NCBI GenBank assembly: GCA_022825725.1
Contig: JAJDWE010000055.1
Span: forward strand, 92,919-156,918
DNA from: Gemmatimonadota bacterium
Lineage (GTDB): Bacteria > Gemmatimonadota > Gemmatimonadetes > Palauibacterales > Palauibacteraceae
Direction: 5' to 3'
DNA length: 64,000 nucleotides
Below the pieces are notes generated by a model that saw only the letters and a list, made by a program, of their open reading frames with translations, ran no database searches and had not been told where the DNA came from. Shown in pieces: positions 8,163 to 16,643 of this stretch (position 1 is its first letter; each line of letters opens with the position of its first letter). Position numbers and translations under genes: made by a program.

Positions 8163-9430
8163 GGGCGACTCCTCAGCCACCGGACCGGATCCACCGCGCG
8201 GGGCCCCACCGTCCCCGGCTCGTAGATCTGGAACTCGATGTGCGGCCGGGTGGCGTCCCCGCCCACGTGTCCGATCGCCTGCCCCTCGCCGACCGCCTGT
8301 CCCTCGCCGACCGTGACGTCGCGGAGCTTCTGATAGGACGAGTAGAACCCCCCGCCGTGATCGAGGATCACCGTCAGTCCCGAGGCGCGCGCCGCCACGG
8401 AGGCGACGGTGCCGCGGTCCACCGCGTTCACGGGCGTGCCGCGCGGCGCCGCGATCCCGATCCCTTCCCGCGGGATCGTCGTGCGTCCTTCCCGTTCGGG
8501 TCCGAAGCGCCAGAGGACCTCCCCCTCGACGGGCCAGGCGAGGCGCCCGAGATCCCCGGTCGTCAGCGAGGGGACCGACGCCGCGCCCGCCTCGCGCTCC
8601 GCCGAGCGGCGTCGTTCTTCCAGCCCCGCCATGAGCGCTCGCAGTTCGGCCTCTTCCGCCGCCAGCCGGGCCAGCGTCGACTGCGCCTCGTCGCGGCGGT
8701 CGGCGAATCGGCGCAACCGCTCCTGCCGCTGCCGCTCCAACCTCTCCAACTCGTCGTATTCCCGGCGATTCTCCGCTCGCACGCGCGCGATCCGGTCGCC
8801 TTCCCGGCTCAGTCCGCCGCGCAGCTCCGCGAGGGTGTCCTCCAGCTTCCTCACGTCCTCCACGAGCATGCGGTCGAAGACGGCGATGTCGCGGAGATAC
8901 CTGTAGCGATTGAGCAGGTCCGAGAACGACCGGGAGGAGAGGAGCACCTCGACGGTGCGGAGGGGGCCGCGCTTGTAGATGTCGCGGAGCCGCGCCCGCA
9001 GCACGACCTGGCGCGCCGCGAGTTCGTCGCGCGTGAGCAGCATCTCGCGCGTCATGGCCGTGAGCTGCTCGGAGAGCGCGAGCCGTTGTACGTCGAACTC
9101 GGCCAGGAGACTCGCCGAAGCGGCGATCTGTCGTTCGATGTTCACGAGTTCGGCCGAGTCGCCGGTGACCTGGCCCGCGATCCCCTCGAGTTCCCGGCGC
9201 AGCCGCTGTCGTTCCTCGCGGATGAGTTCGAGCCGTCCCTCGCTCTCCGCCAGGCGCCGCCGCACATCCGGCGACTCCTGCGCGATCGCGGGAGCGGGCG
9301 CGGTCCATGCCGGGCTCGTCGCGACGGCGAAGCTCACGGCCCCGACGAGCCGCGCCGCCCACGCGCGGCGTCGCAGACCCCCGGGCCGCCCGGGACTCCG
9401 CCCCCCGGACGGACGGCTAGGACGGGCCAT
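8159..9430 (-). CDS. envC: EnvC-like murein hydrolase activator (coiled coil plus degenerate LytM domain)
   Basis: A secreted protein of about 423 residues. After a basic N-terminus and signal peptide (cleavage near APAIAQ) come long coiled coils, then an M23/LytM domain in the last 130 residues. The catalytic metal site is degenerate: the position that is HxGxD in active enzymes reads PREGIGIAAP, and the second His motif reads RPHIEFQIY with only one His. That fits EnvC, which does not cut peptidoglycan but activates amidases when pulled by FtsEX. It lies directly behind ftsE and ftsX. ATG 9430 is used; GTG 9448 is an alternative. It overlaps ftsX by 14 nt and holB by 4 nt. Confidence 0.85.
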   Translation of the reverse strand: MARPSRPSGGRSPGRPGGLRRRAWAARLVGAVSFAVATSPAWTAPAPAIAQESPDVRRRLAESEGRLELIREERQRLRRELEGIAGQVTGDSAELVNIERQIAASASLLAEFDVQRLALSEQLTAMTREMLLTRDELAARQVVLRARLRDIYKRGPLRTVEVLLSSRSFSDLLNRYRYLRDIAVFDRMLVEDVRKLEDTLAELRGGLSREGDRIARVRAENRREYDELERLERQRQERLRRFADRRDEAQSTLARLAAEEAELRALMAGLEERRRSAEREAGAASVPSLTTGDLGRLAWPVEGEVLWRFGPEREGRTTIPREGIGIAAPRGTPVNAVDRGTVASVAARASGLTVILDHGGGFYSSYQKLRDVTVGEGQAVGEGQAIGHVGGDATRPHIEFQIYEPGTVGPRAVDPVRWLRSRP

Positions 9431-10292
9431 ACGCGCGTCCCACTTCACGGTGCACGGAGTAGGCGGCTGCGAGCAGGCCGAGGAGGGCGGCGGCGGCGAC
9501 GCCGGCCGCGGTCCAGAGGTGCGGGAGCCACGCGAGCGATTCGATGGCGGCGAAACGGATGGGGAAGACGACGTACGCGAGTCGCGTCACGCCGAGCGCA
9601 AGCAGCCCGCCCGCGAGCCCGGTGACCGCGCCTTCGAGGAGGAATGGCCGCTGGATATAGCCTTCCCGCGCGCCCACGATCTGCATGATCTCGATCTCTT
9701 CACCGCGCGCGAGGATGGCCATGCGCACCGTCGTGACGATGAGGAGCACGGCGATCAGCGCGAATCCGCCGCCCAGAGCCAGCGCGATCCCCGTCGCCGC
9801 GCTCCGCAGCGCGAAGAGGCGCTCCACCCACTCATCCCCGAACCGCGCCTCCTCGACAAACGGGTACGCCGCGAGCGTGCCCGCGGTCTCCGACACCGTT
9901 TCCGGAGTGCGGAAGCCCTCACGGAGCCGGAGGTGAAACGAGGCCGGAAGCGGGTTCACCCGCAGTTCCCCGTAGACGTCCGAGAACTCGACGAGATCGC
10001 GCCGTGCCCGCTCCAGCGCCTCGTCCTTCGATACGTAGCGCACCGATTCCACCGCCGGGAGCGCCTCCAACTCCCGCCGGGCGGCCCGCACCTTTTCCGA
10101 GCCCGCGTCGTCGAGCAGGTAGCCGACGACCTCCACGCGGCGTTCCACGTCGCCGATCGCACCGCCGATATTGTGCGCAACGAGCCCGAAGAGGCCGAGG
10201 ATCACGAGGCTGAGGCCGATCGCTCCAATGGAGAGGACGCACAGCAGAGGGGTGCGCCGGAAGCCGGCGAGCGCCTCGCGCATGGATCTCAT
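9417..10292 (-). CDS. ftsX: Cell-division ABC transporter permease subunit FtsX
   Basis: A 291-residue inner-membrane protein with the FtsX plan: one N-terminal membrane helix (about residues 16-40), an extracytoplasmic loop (about 45-165), then three helices (about 170-195, 220-245, 260-280). The EIEIMQIVGAREGYIQRPFLLEG stretch between helices 2 and 3 is the conserved FtsX/MacB cytoplasmic coupling region. FtsEX uses ATP hydrolysis in the cytoplasm to move EnvC in the periplasm and so switch on septal amidases. The start forms an ATGA overlap with ftsE; an in-frame ATG three codons later is an alternative. Confidence 0.93.
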   Translation of the reverse strand: MRSMREALAGFRRTPLLCVLSIGAIGLSLVILGLFGLVAHNIGGAIGDVERRVEVVGYLLDDAGSEKVRAARRELEALPAVESVRYVSKDEALERARRDLVEFSDVYGELRVNPLPASFHLRLREGFRTPETVSETAGTLAAYPFVEEARFGDEWVERLFALRSAATGIALALGGGFALIAVLLIVTTVRMAILARGEEIEIMQIVGAREGYIQRPFLLEGAVTGLAGGLLALGVTRLAYVVFPIRFAAIESLAWLPHLWTAAGVAAAALLGLLAAAYSVHREVGRAYGPS

Positions 10293-10957
10293 GCGGCGGA
10301 ATCGCGGGCAAGTCGCCCGTCCTCCAGCTCGAGTCGACGGATGTCCGGGTGTCGGCGCACGAAGTCGGCGTCGTGCGTGGCCATGAGCACGGCCGTGCCG
10401 AGCCGGTTCAGCATCCGGAACAGCTCGAACACTCCCCCCGCGGCGTCGGGATCGAGGTTGCCCGTGGGCTCGTCCGCGAGAAGGATCCGCGGTTCCGTCG
10501 CAAGGGCACGCGCCACGGCGACGCGCTGCCGTTCACCGCCCGATAGCTCCGAGGGTCGCGAGCGGTGGCGGGCGGCGAGACCGACCTGACTCAGCAGCCG
10601 CTGGACGCGCCCCGCGATCTCGCGTCGCGGCGTCCCGATGACTTCGAGCGCGAAGGCCACGTTCTCCGCGGCGGTCAGCCGTTCCAGCAGCTTGAAATCC
10701 TGAAACACGAACCCCACGCGCCGTCGCAGCGCCGGAATATCCCGGCGGCGGACCCGCCTGGAGTTGTAGCGCGAGACCTGAACCTCGCCTTCGGTCGGCC
10801 GGGTCTGGAAGTGGATCAGCTCCAGCACGGTCGACTTGCCCGCCCCCGAGGGTCCGGTGAGGAAGGCGAACTCCCCCTTCCGGAGGCGGAAGGACACCCC
10901 CCGAAGCGCGTCTCCGGAGCGCGGATAGGCCTTCGAGACACCTCTCAGCGAAATCAT
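10289..10957 (-). CDS. ftsE: Cell-division ATP-binding protein FtsE
   Basis: A 222-residue ABC ATPase. Motifs: ISLRGVSKAYP at the N-terminus, Walker A GPSGAGKST, Q-loop VFQDFKLLERLTA, signature LSGGERQRVAVARAL, Walker B ILLADEPTGNLDP, and H-loop MATHDADF. Each matches FtsE closely, and ftsX follows in an ATGA overlap. Start ATG 10957 lies in an ATGA overlap with the pdxA stop; the frame remains open upstream but that part is antisense-like shadow of pdxA. It acts with FtsX and the EnvC-like protein at the division septum. Confidence 0.96.
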   Translation of the reverse strand: MISLRGVSKAYPRSGDALRGVSFRLRKGEFAFLTGPSGAGKSTVLELIHFQTRPTEGEVQVSRYNSRRVRRRDIPALRRRVGFVFQDFKLLERLTAAENVAFALEVIGTPRREIAGRVQRLLSQVGLAARHRSRPSELSGGERQRVAVARALATEPRILLADEPTGNLDPDAAGGVFELFRMLNRLGTAVLMATHDADFVRRHPDIRRLELEDGRLARDSAA

Positions 10958-11901
10958 CCTGCCGCAACCCGCGCCGCGCAGAACCGGGCGCAGAGGTCGA
11001 TGGCGGCCCGCATCGCTCCCGGATCCGCGATCCCGCGGCCCGCGATGTCCATCGCCGTGCCGTGATCCGGAGAAGTTCGCGGGAAGGGAAGCCCCGCCGT
11101 CACGTTCACGCCTTCGTTCATCGCGAGCGTCTTCAGCACCGCGAGCCCCACGTCGTGGTAGGGCGTCACGACGAGATCCGCCTCCCCCGAGAGCGCCTTG
11201 AGGAAGACGGTGTCCCCGGGGAAGACGCCGAGGATTTCCAGGTCGGGGTCCGCGGCGAGCCGGGCGAGCGCCGGCGCGAACACCTCGATCTCCTCGTCGC
11301 CGAAGAGTCCGCCTTCGCCCGCGTGCGGATTGAGCCCGGCGAAGGCGAGGCGGGGCCGCTCGATCCCCCACCAGCCGCGCATCGCTTCGATCGCGATCTG
11401 CGACCTGCGTGCGAAAAGGTCCACATCGAGCACGGAGGGCACGTCGCGCAGGGGGAGATGCGCGGTGAGGAGCGCCAGGCGCAGCGATCCGCCGAGGGGC
11501 GTGCGCTCGGCGGACATCATCATCGTGACCTCGTGCGCTCCGGCCAGTTCCTGGAGAAACTCCGTGTGACCCGGGTGCGCGTACCCCGCGGCCCGCAGCG
11601 CGGTCTTGCTGATCGGCGCCGTGACGATCCCGTCGATCTCTCCCGTCTGCGCCATCGCTACGGCCCGTTCGATGGCCCGCCCCGACAGCACGCCCGCGAG
11701 CTTCTCGCCGCCGGCGGGGTCCCAGTCTCCCACCGCCTCGCGAGGCACGCCCTCCAGGCGGTCCTCTACCTTGCCGAGCGACCGCGGCCCCACGAGGACC
11801 GCTTCGATGCCGTCCATCTCCGAGAACGAGGAGAGCGCCGCCGCGGTCACCTCCGGCCCGATCCCGCGCGGATCCCCCAGCGTGATCCCGAGGCGCGGCA
11901 T
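10954..11901 (-). CDS. pdxA: 4-hydroxythreonine-4-phosphate dehydrogenase
   Basis: PdxA oxidises 4-phosphohydroxy-threonine in the DXP-dependent route to pyridoxal phosphate; PdxJ is its usual partner. The 315-residue protein shows LGITLGDPRGIGPEV, VTAPISKTAL, GHTEFLQEL, the metal-binding His in AFAGLNPHAGEGG, VTPYHDVGL, and TSPDHGTAMDIAG near the C-terminus. ATG 11901 is preferred to ATG 11910: GAGGGGG lies 9 nt before 11901 but touches 11910, and the family usually begins just before RxGITxGDP. It follows the surA-like gene by 14 nt and overlaps ftsE by 4 nt. Confidence 0.93.
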   Translation of the reverse strand: MPRLGITLGDPRGIGPEVTAAALSSFSEMDGIEAVLVGPRSLGKVEDRLEGVPREAVGDWDPAGGEKLAGVLSGRAIERAVAMAQTGEIDGIVTAPISKTALRAAGYAHPGHTEFLQELAGAHEVTMMMSAERTPLGGSLRLALLTAHLPLRDVPSVLDVDLFARRSQIAIEAMRGWWGIERPRLAFAGLNPHAGEGGLFGDEEIEVFAPALARLAADPDLEILGVFPGDTVFLKALSGEADLVVTPYHDVGLAVLKTLAMNEGVNVTAGLPFPRTSPDHGTAMDIAGRGIADPGAMRAAIDLCARFCAARVAAG

Positions 11902-11915
11902 GTGGGTCATCCCCC

Positions 11916-13319
11916 TCAGAATCTCACATCGATGTAGGTGTTGGCACGCACCTCCTGGAGAATGATGTCGATCTGCTTGCGGGTACGGAGGCTCTGCCGG
12001 ATCTGATCCCGCACGTCGCCGATCTCGATCGGGCCCTCGGGACGGAACGTCAGGATATGGACGAGCCCGAACTCGGTGGGACCGCCGCGCTCCATCGGCA
12101 GCGGCCCGTACACCGTCCCCTCCGTCGGGGCGGTGAGTCCGGACTCGGCGCCCGCGCCCGTGAACTGGCTGACGAGACTTGCGAGCGAGACGTCGTCGAA
12201 GCGGATCGCCTCATCCGCCACCTGTCCACGGAACAGCGCCACGAGCCGCTCCGGGTCCGAGCCCGCCCGCAGGCTGTCCGCGATCTGAATCGCGAGCGTC
12301 CGGGCCTCCTCGATGTCCTCTTCCTTGATCTCGGGACGCAGGAGGATGTGACGCAGAAAACGCTCCGACCCCCGCTGGCGCTCGATCTTGATGAAGTGGA
12401 GCCCGAACTGCGTCTGCACCGGACCCACCGTCTGGCCGGGGCGTGTCGTCCACGCGGCGTCGCCGAACGGCTTCACGAGCAGGTCGCGGCTCATCCAGCC
12501 CAACTCGCCGCCCTGCTCCCTGGTCCCTTCATCGTCGGAATGGCGGCGGGCGAGGACGGAGAACTCCTCCTCGTCGTTCGCGAAGTCGTTCTGAACGCGG
12601 ATCGTGCGCGCCAGGACGCTGTCCCGCGCCTCGCCGCTCGGCAGCGGCGTGACCACGAGCCGGTTGAACGAGACGAGCGCGGGGCGGGGCGGCTGGTTCT
12701 GCGCGAACTCCTCGAACGCGGCCTCGACCTCCTCCTCGCTGACGATGACCGGCGGCAGGTCCGTGCGCTGCTCGAGTTCGAACCGGTAGGCCTGGCGCAG
12801 CCCCTCGGCATGAGCCTGGGAGCGGAGCATCTGGCGGAACTGGAGCATGTTCATGCCCGTCTCCTCCACCGCCAGCATCATCTCATCATCCGAGGAGAAC
12901 AGGGATCGTCTCTCCGCGAAATAGCTGTCCGCCATCTCGGTCACCCGGTCCTCGGGCACCGTGACGCCCGCGTTCTTCGCCTGCTGGAGGTAGATGAGGT
13001 CGTCGATCATCGCCTCGAGCACTTCGCGGGCGAACGAGTCCCAGCGTTCGGTCCCTTCGGGCGGAACGCGCGCGCCGCGGGCCTGCAACTGGTAGAGCGT
13101 GACCTGGATGTCGGAGAGCAGGACCGCCGTGTCGCCGACCACGGCCACGATCCGGTCCAGCGGTTCCACGCCGGAGGGGAACTCCGTCGTCGGCACGGTG
13201 TCGGCCGCCGCGGGCTCGTTCTCCTGGAACCCGGAGAGCGGCGTGATGAGGGTGAGGGCCGCCGCGAGCAGACAGGCTCCGGCCCGCAGGAACTTCATTC
13301 CAGGATTGATATCGATCAC
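11916..13319 (-). CDS. surA: SurA-like periplasmic peptidyl-prolyl isomerase
   Basis: Chaperone and PPIase that assists outer-membrane protein folding. After a signal sequence (about residues 8-32) comes the SurA N-terminal helical domain (about 50-195: VAVVGDTAVLLSDIQ, then VLEAMIDDLIYLQQAKNAGV). A parvulin domain follows (about 220-330), with GELGWMSRDLLVKPFGDAAW and QFGLHFIKIE, then a second diverged parvulin region from RFLRHILLRP. Length 467, close to E. coli SurA (428). The GTG at 13319 is backed by GGGAGGAG six nt upstream; ATG 13298 lacks a site at proper distance. The start is only 1 nt past the mfd stop, suggesting coupling. Confidence 0.9.
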   Translation of the reverse strand: MIDINPGMKFLRAGACLLAAALTLITPLSGFQENEPAAADTVPTTEFPSGVEPLDRIVAVVGDTAVLLSDIQVTLYQLQARGARVPPEGTERWDSFAREVLEAMIDDLIYLQQAKNAGVTVPEDRVTEMADSYFAERRSLFSSDDEMMLAVEETGMNMLQFRQMLRSQAHAEGLRQAYRFELEQRTDLPPVIVSEEEVEAAFEEFAQNQPPRPALVSFNRLVVTPLPSGEARDSVLARTIRVQNDFANDEEEFSVLARRHSDDEGTREQGGELGWMSRDLLVKPFGDAAWTTRPGQTVGPVQTQFGLHFIKIERQRGSERFLRHILLRPEIKEEDIEEARTLAIQIADSLRAGSDPERLVALFRGQVADEAIRFDDVSLASLVSQFTGAGAESGLTAPTEGTVYGPLPMERGGPTEFGLVHILTFRPEGPIEIGDVRDQIRQSLRTRKQIDIILQEVRANTYIDVRF

Positions 13320-13320
13320 G

Positions 13321-16300
13321 CTAGACTCCTCCCGCGGTCACCGCAGTTCTGGTCTCCTTCGCCTCCGCGTGCCCCGGCGCCGCCAGGATCCCCAGGGCTT
13401 CCGCCAGCATCGGCAGGAGGGGCTCGGTTCCCGCTCGTCGCAGGACCAACGATAACGGTTCGAGCCGCCGTACTTCAACGTGCAACTGGCGGTCCGCGAG
13501 CGCGTTCGTGAGGAGCCTGAGCCGCGGCGAGGCCGTCGCTTCGAACGAGATTCGGGCGTCGTCGTCGGAGGCCCGGATCCAGTCCGCGCCGATCGCCGCC
13601 CCGAGAATCCGGAGTTCCGCCGCCGCGATCAGACGCGCCGCGGGCGGAGGAAGGCGACCGAAGCGGTCCTCGAGTTCCGCGCGGAACGACTTCACCTCTT
13701 CCCACTTCGTGAGACGCGAGAGGCGGCGATAGAGATGCATCTTCACCGGGGACCCGGCGACGTAGGCATCGGGGAGGAACGATTCTCCGTCCACGGAGAC
13801 CCGGGCGCGCGGCACGGGATCCGGGGAGTCGCCCTTCAATCGCCTGAGCGTGCTCTCGACGAGCCGCTGCCACGTCTCGATCCCCACCGCCGTCGCGAAG
13901 CCGCTCTGCTCTCCGCCCAGCAGGTTCCCGGCCCCCCGCAACTCGAGGTCTTTGAGCGCGACCTGGTATCCCGACCCCAGTTCCGTGTGGTGCTCCAGGA
14001 CGCGCAGCCGTTCGGCCGCATCCGGGGCGACGTCGGAGGGGACGACGAGATAGCAGTAGGCCCGGCGGTGCGAGCGGCCGACCCGCCCCCGCAGCTGGTA
14101 GAGCTGCGCGAGGCCGAAGTTGTGGGCCCGGTGGACGATCATCGTGTTCGCGGACGGGACGTCGAGTCCGTTCTCGATGATGGACGTGCAGATGAGGAGA
14201 TCGATCTCGCCGCGGACGAAGCGGTGCATCACGTCCTCGAGGTCGCGCTCCGGCATCTGGCCGTGCGCGATCGCGGCCCGCGCTTCGGGCATCAGCCGTT
14301 CGACCCGGCTCGCGACGGCGCGGATCGTCTCGACGCGGTCGTGGACGAAGAACACCTGGCCGCCGCGGTCGAACTCGCGCCGCAGCGCCTCCTCCAGGAT
14401 CCCGTCATCCCACGACAGCACGTGCGTGATGATCGGCATGCGGTTGCGCGGCGGCGTGCGGATCGTGGAGAGGTCGCGCAGCCCGCCGAGCGCGAGGTGA
14501 AGGGTCCGGGGGATGGGCGTCGCCGTGAGAGTGAGGACGTCCACCGTCTCGCGGTACTCCTTCAGCCGCTCCTTCTGGCGGACGCCGAAACGCTGCTCCT
14601 CGTCGACGATGAGGAGGCCCAGGTCGCGGAATTCGACGTCGCGCGAGAGGAGCCGGTGCGTGCCGATGACGATGTCGATGGTTCCGGCCCGGAGCCCCGC
14701 GACGACATCGCGCTGCTCGCGGGGGGTGCGGAAGCGCGACAGCCCCTCCACGTGCACGGGGAAGCCCGCGAGGCGCTCGCGGAAGGTGGTGAGATGCTGG
14801 TCCGCGAGGATCGTGGTCGGGGCGAGCACGGCGACCTGCGCGCCGTCCTGTACCGCCTTGAACGCCGCGCGGATGGCGACCTCCGTCTTCCCGAAGCCGA
14901 CGTCCCCGCACACGAGGCGGTCCATCGGGACCGGCGCCTCGAGATCCCGGCGGACGGCCTCCCAGGCGCCGAGTTGATCCGGCGTCTCATCGTAGAGGAA
15001 GGCGGATTCCATCTCGCGCTGCCACGCGGTCTCGGCGGGGAAGGCGCGGCCGGGCGACATCTTGCGGCGCGCGTAGAGTTGGAGGAGTTCGACCGCCGTG
15101 GCCTCGATCGCCGCGACGGTCCGGTTCCGGAGTTGCTTCCACTTCCGGCGCCCGAGCTTGTGGACCGTCGGCGGCCGGGCGTCGGAGCCGGCGGCGCTCC
15201 AGCGTTCGATGAGGTCCAGCCGATAGTGCGGGAGTCTCAGGATCTCGCCGTCGGCGTAGCGGATCTCCATCGTCTCGATCGTCTCGCCGCGCACTTCGAC
15301 GCGTTCGAGGCCCATGTAGCGGCCGATCCCGTGCTCCATGTGAACCACGTAGTCTCCGGGTTCGATGGCCGCGATGGACTCGATGGTCGCGGCGCCGCGC
15401 AGCCGGACGCGGTGGCGGCGATACCGCCGCCGAAACACCTCGTGATCCGTGAGGACGAGCAGGGTGCCGGGAACCCCGACCCTGAACCCGCCGCTGAGCG
15501 ATCCGATGGCGAGGGCGACCTCGCGGGCGAGCGCGGCGCCCCCGCGTTCGGTGAGGATCTCCTCCAGCCGCTCGACCTGGCCGTCGTTGTCGCAGAAGAC
15601 GATGAATCGTTCGCCGCGGGCCCGCGCCGTACCGATCTCCGCCACGAGCCGCTTCATGTCGCGGTCTACGGCGGGCGGACGTTCAACGGGAAGCCGAATC
15701 GCGGTCGGCGCCTCCTGCTCCGGGGCCGTGAATTCGAGACGGCGGAACGCCGCGAGCCGCTGCTCCGCCCCGGAGGGCGGGACGACGAGGGATTCGGCCG
15801 GCTCCGCGCCGGCTCCGACGCGCTTCCTGGCGTCCCGGACCTCATCCCACAGGCGTGCGCGGGCCCGGACACCCCCTTCCGGGTCGAGGATCAGGGCGAG
15901 CGCCGTCGGAGGCAGCGTCTCGACGAGGGCGCGCCGCTCCACGTCGCCCGCCGTCTCGGAGCTCCGCAGCGCGACCGGGAGGACATCGACGCTCTCAAGG
16001 GGTTCGGTCGAACGCTGCGTGAGCGCGTCGAAGCGGCGCACGGACTCCACCTCGTCGCCCCAGAGTTCGATCCGAAGCGGCGCGGGATGTCCGAACGGGA
16101 ACAGATCCACGATCCCGCCCCGGATCGCATAATCCCCGACTTCGCGCACCGTGTGGGTGCGGTCGAATCCCATCTCCTCCAGGCGGCGGCCGAGTGCGGC
16201 CAGAGGGTGCGCGGCCCCGCGCCGGACCGTGAGCGCGAGGCTCGTGCCGGGGCCGACGGGGATCGGCGCGCGCTCGGCGAGCGCGCGGGCCGTCGTGGTC

Positions 16301-16620
16301 AGGATGCGGCAGCGCCCGGCGAGGAGTGCCCCCGTGGCCTCCACGCGCTGGGCCTCGATCTCGACGTGAGGGTCCGCATCCTCGTACGGGAGGGCCTCGC
16401 GCTGCGGATAACAGCGGGCGCCGCTCGCGCCGAGCGTGCGGAGATCCTCGTGGAGCGCGTCGGCCCGCTCGGGAGTCTCGGCGACGAGGACGACGGGGGC
16501 GCCGACGGCCAGGTCGTCGAGCGCGAGCGCGAGTGCGGCGGGTCCCGCACCCGGGAGCGGGTGGACGAACGCACGGGCACCACGCCGCGAGAGCGCCTCC
16601 GGGACTCCGGCGGCTCGCAC
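13321..16620 (-). CDS. mfd: Transcription-repair coupling factor
   Basis: Removes RNA polymerase stalled at DNA lesions and recruits UvrA. The 1099-residue protein has the full Mfd layout: UvrB-like N-terminal domains (about 1-340), the RNA-polymerase-interacting domain ([18 protein letters not shown], near 420), the RecG-like translocase with Walker [17 protein letters not shown] (near 577), the DEEQ box VDEEQRFGV (near 675), [10 protein letters not shown], and [17 protein letters not shown]. The TRCF C-terminal domain (FLPDAYV) completes it. GTG 16620 is the first in-frame start; no Shine-Dalgarno sequence is seen. It lies 23 nt behind the BatA-like gene. Confidence 0.95.
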   Translation of the reverse strand: MRAAGVPEALSRRGARAFVHPLPGAGPAALALALDDLAVGAPVVLVAETPERADALHEDLRTLGASGARCYPQREALPYEDADPHVEIEAQRVEATGALLAGRCRILTTTARALAERAPIPVGPGTSLALTVRRGAAHPLAALGRRLEEMGFDRTHTVREVGDYAIRGGIVDLFPFGHPAPLRIELWGDEVESVRRFDALTQRSTEPLESVDVLPVALRSSETAGDVERRALVETLPPTALALILDPEGGVRARARLWDEVRDARKRVGAGAEPAESLVVPPSGAEQRLAAFRRLEFTAPEQEAPTAIRLPVERPPAVDRDMKRLVAEIGTARARGERFIVFCDNDGQVERLEEILTERGGAALAREVALAIGSLSGGFRVGVPGTLLVLTDHEVFRRRYRRHRVRLRGAATIESIAAIEPGDYVVHMEHGIGRYMGLERVEVRGETIETMEIRYADGEILRLPHYRLDLIERWSAAGSDARPPTVHKLGRRKWKQLRNRTVAAIEATAVELLQLYARRKMSPGRAFPAETAWQREMESAFLYDETPDQLGAWEAVRRDLEAPVPMDRLVCGDVGFGKTEVAIRAAFKAVQDGAQVAVLAPTTILADQHLTTFRERLAGFPVHVEGLSRFRTPREQRDVVAGLRAGTIDIVIGTHRLLSRDVEFRDLGLLIVDEEQRFGVRQKERLKEYRETVDVLTLTATPIPRTLHLALGGLRDLSTIRTPPRNRMPIITHVLSWDDGILEEALRREFDRGGQVFFVHDRVETIRAVASRVERLMPEARAAIAHGQMPERDLEDVMHRFVRGEIDLLICTSIIENGLDVPSANTMIVHRAHNFGLAQLYQLRGRVGRSHRRAYCYLVVPSDVAPDAAERLRVLEHHTELGSGYQVALKDLELRGAGNLLGGEQSGFATAVGIETWQRLVESTLRRLKGDSPDPVPRARVSVDGESFLPDAYVAGSPVKMHLYRRLSRLTKWEEVKSFRAELEDRFGRLPPPAARLIAAAELRILGAAIGADWIRASDDDARISFEATASPRLRLLTNALADRQLHVEVRRLEPLSLVLRRAGTEPLLPMLAEALGILAAPGHAEAKETRTAVTAGGV

Positions 16621-16643
16621 GGTCTGGAGGAACGACGTTCGAA

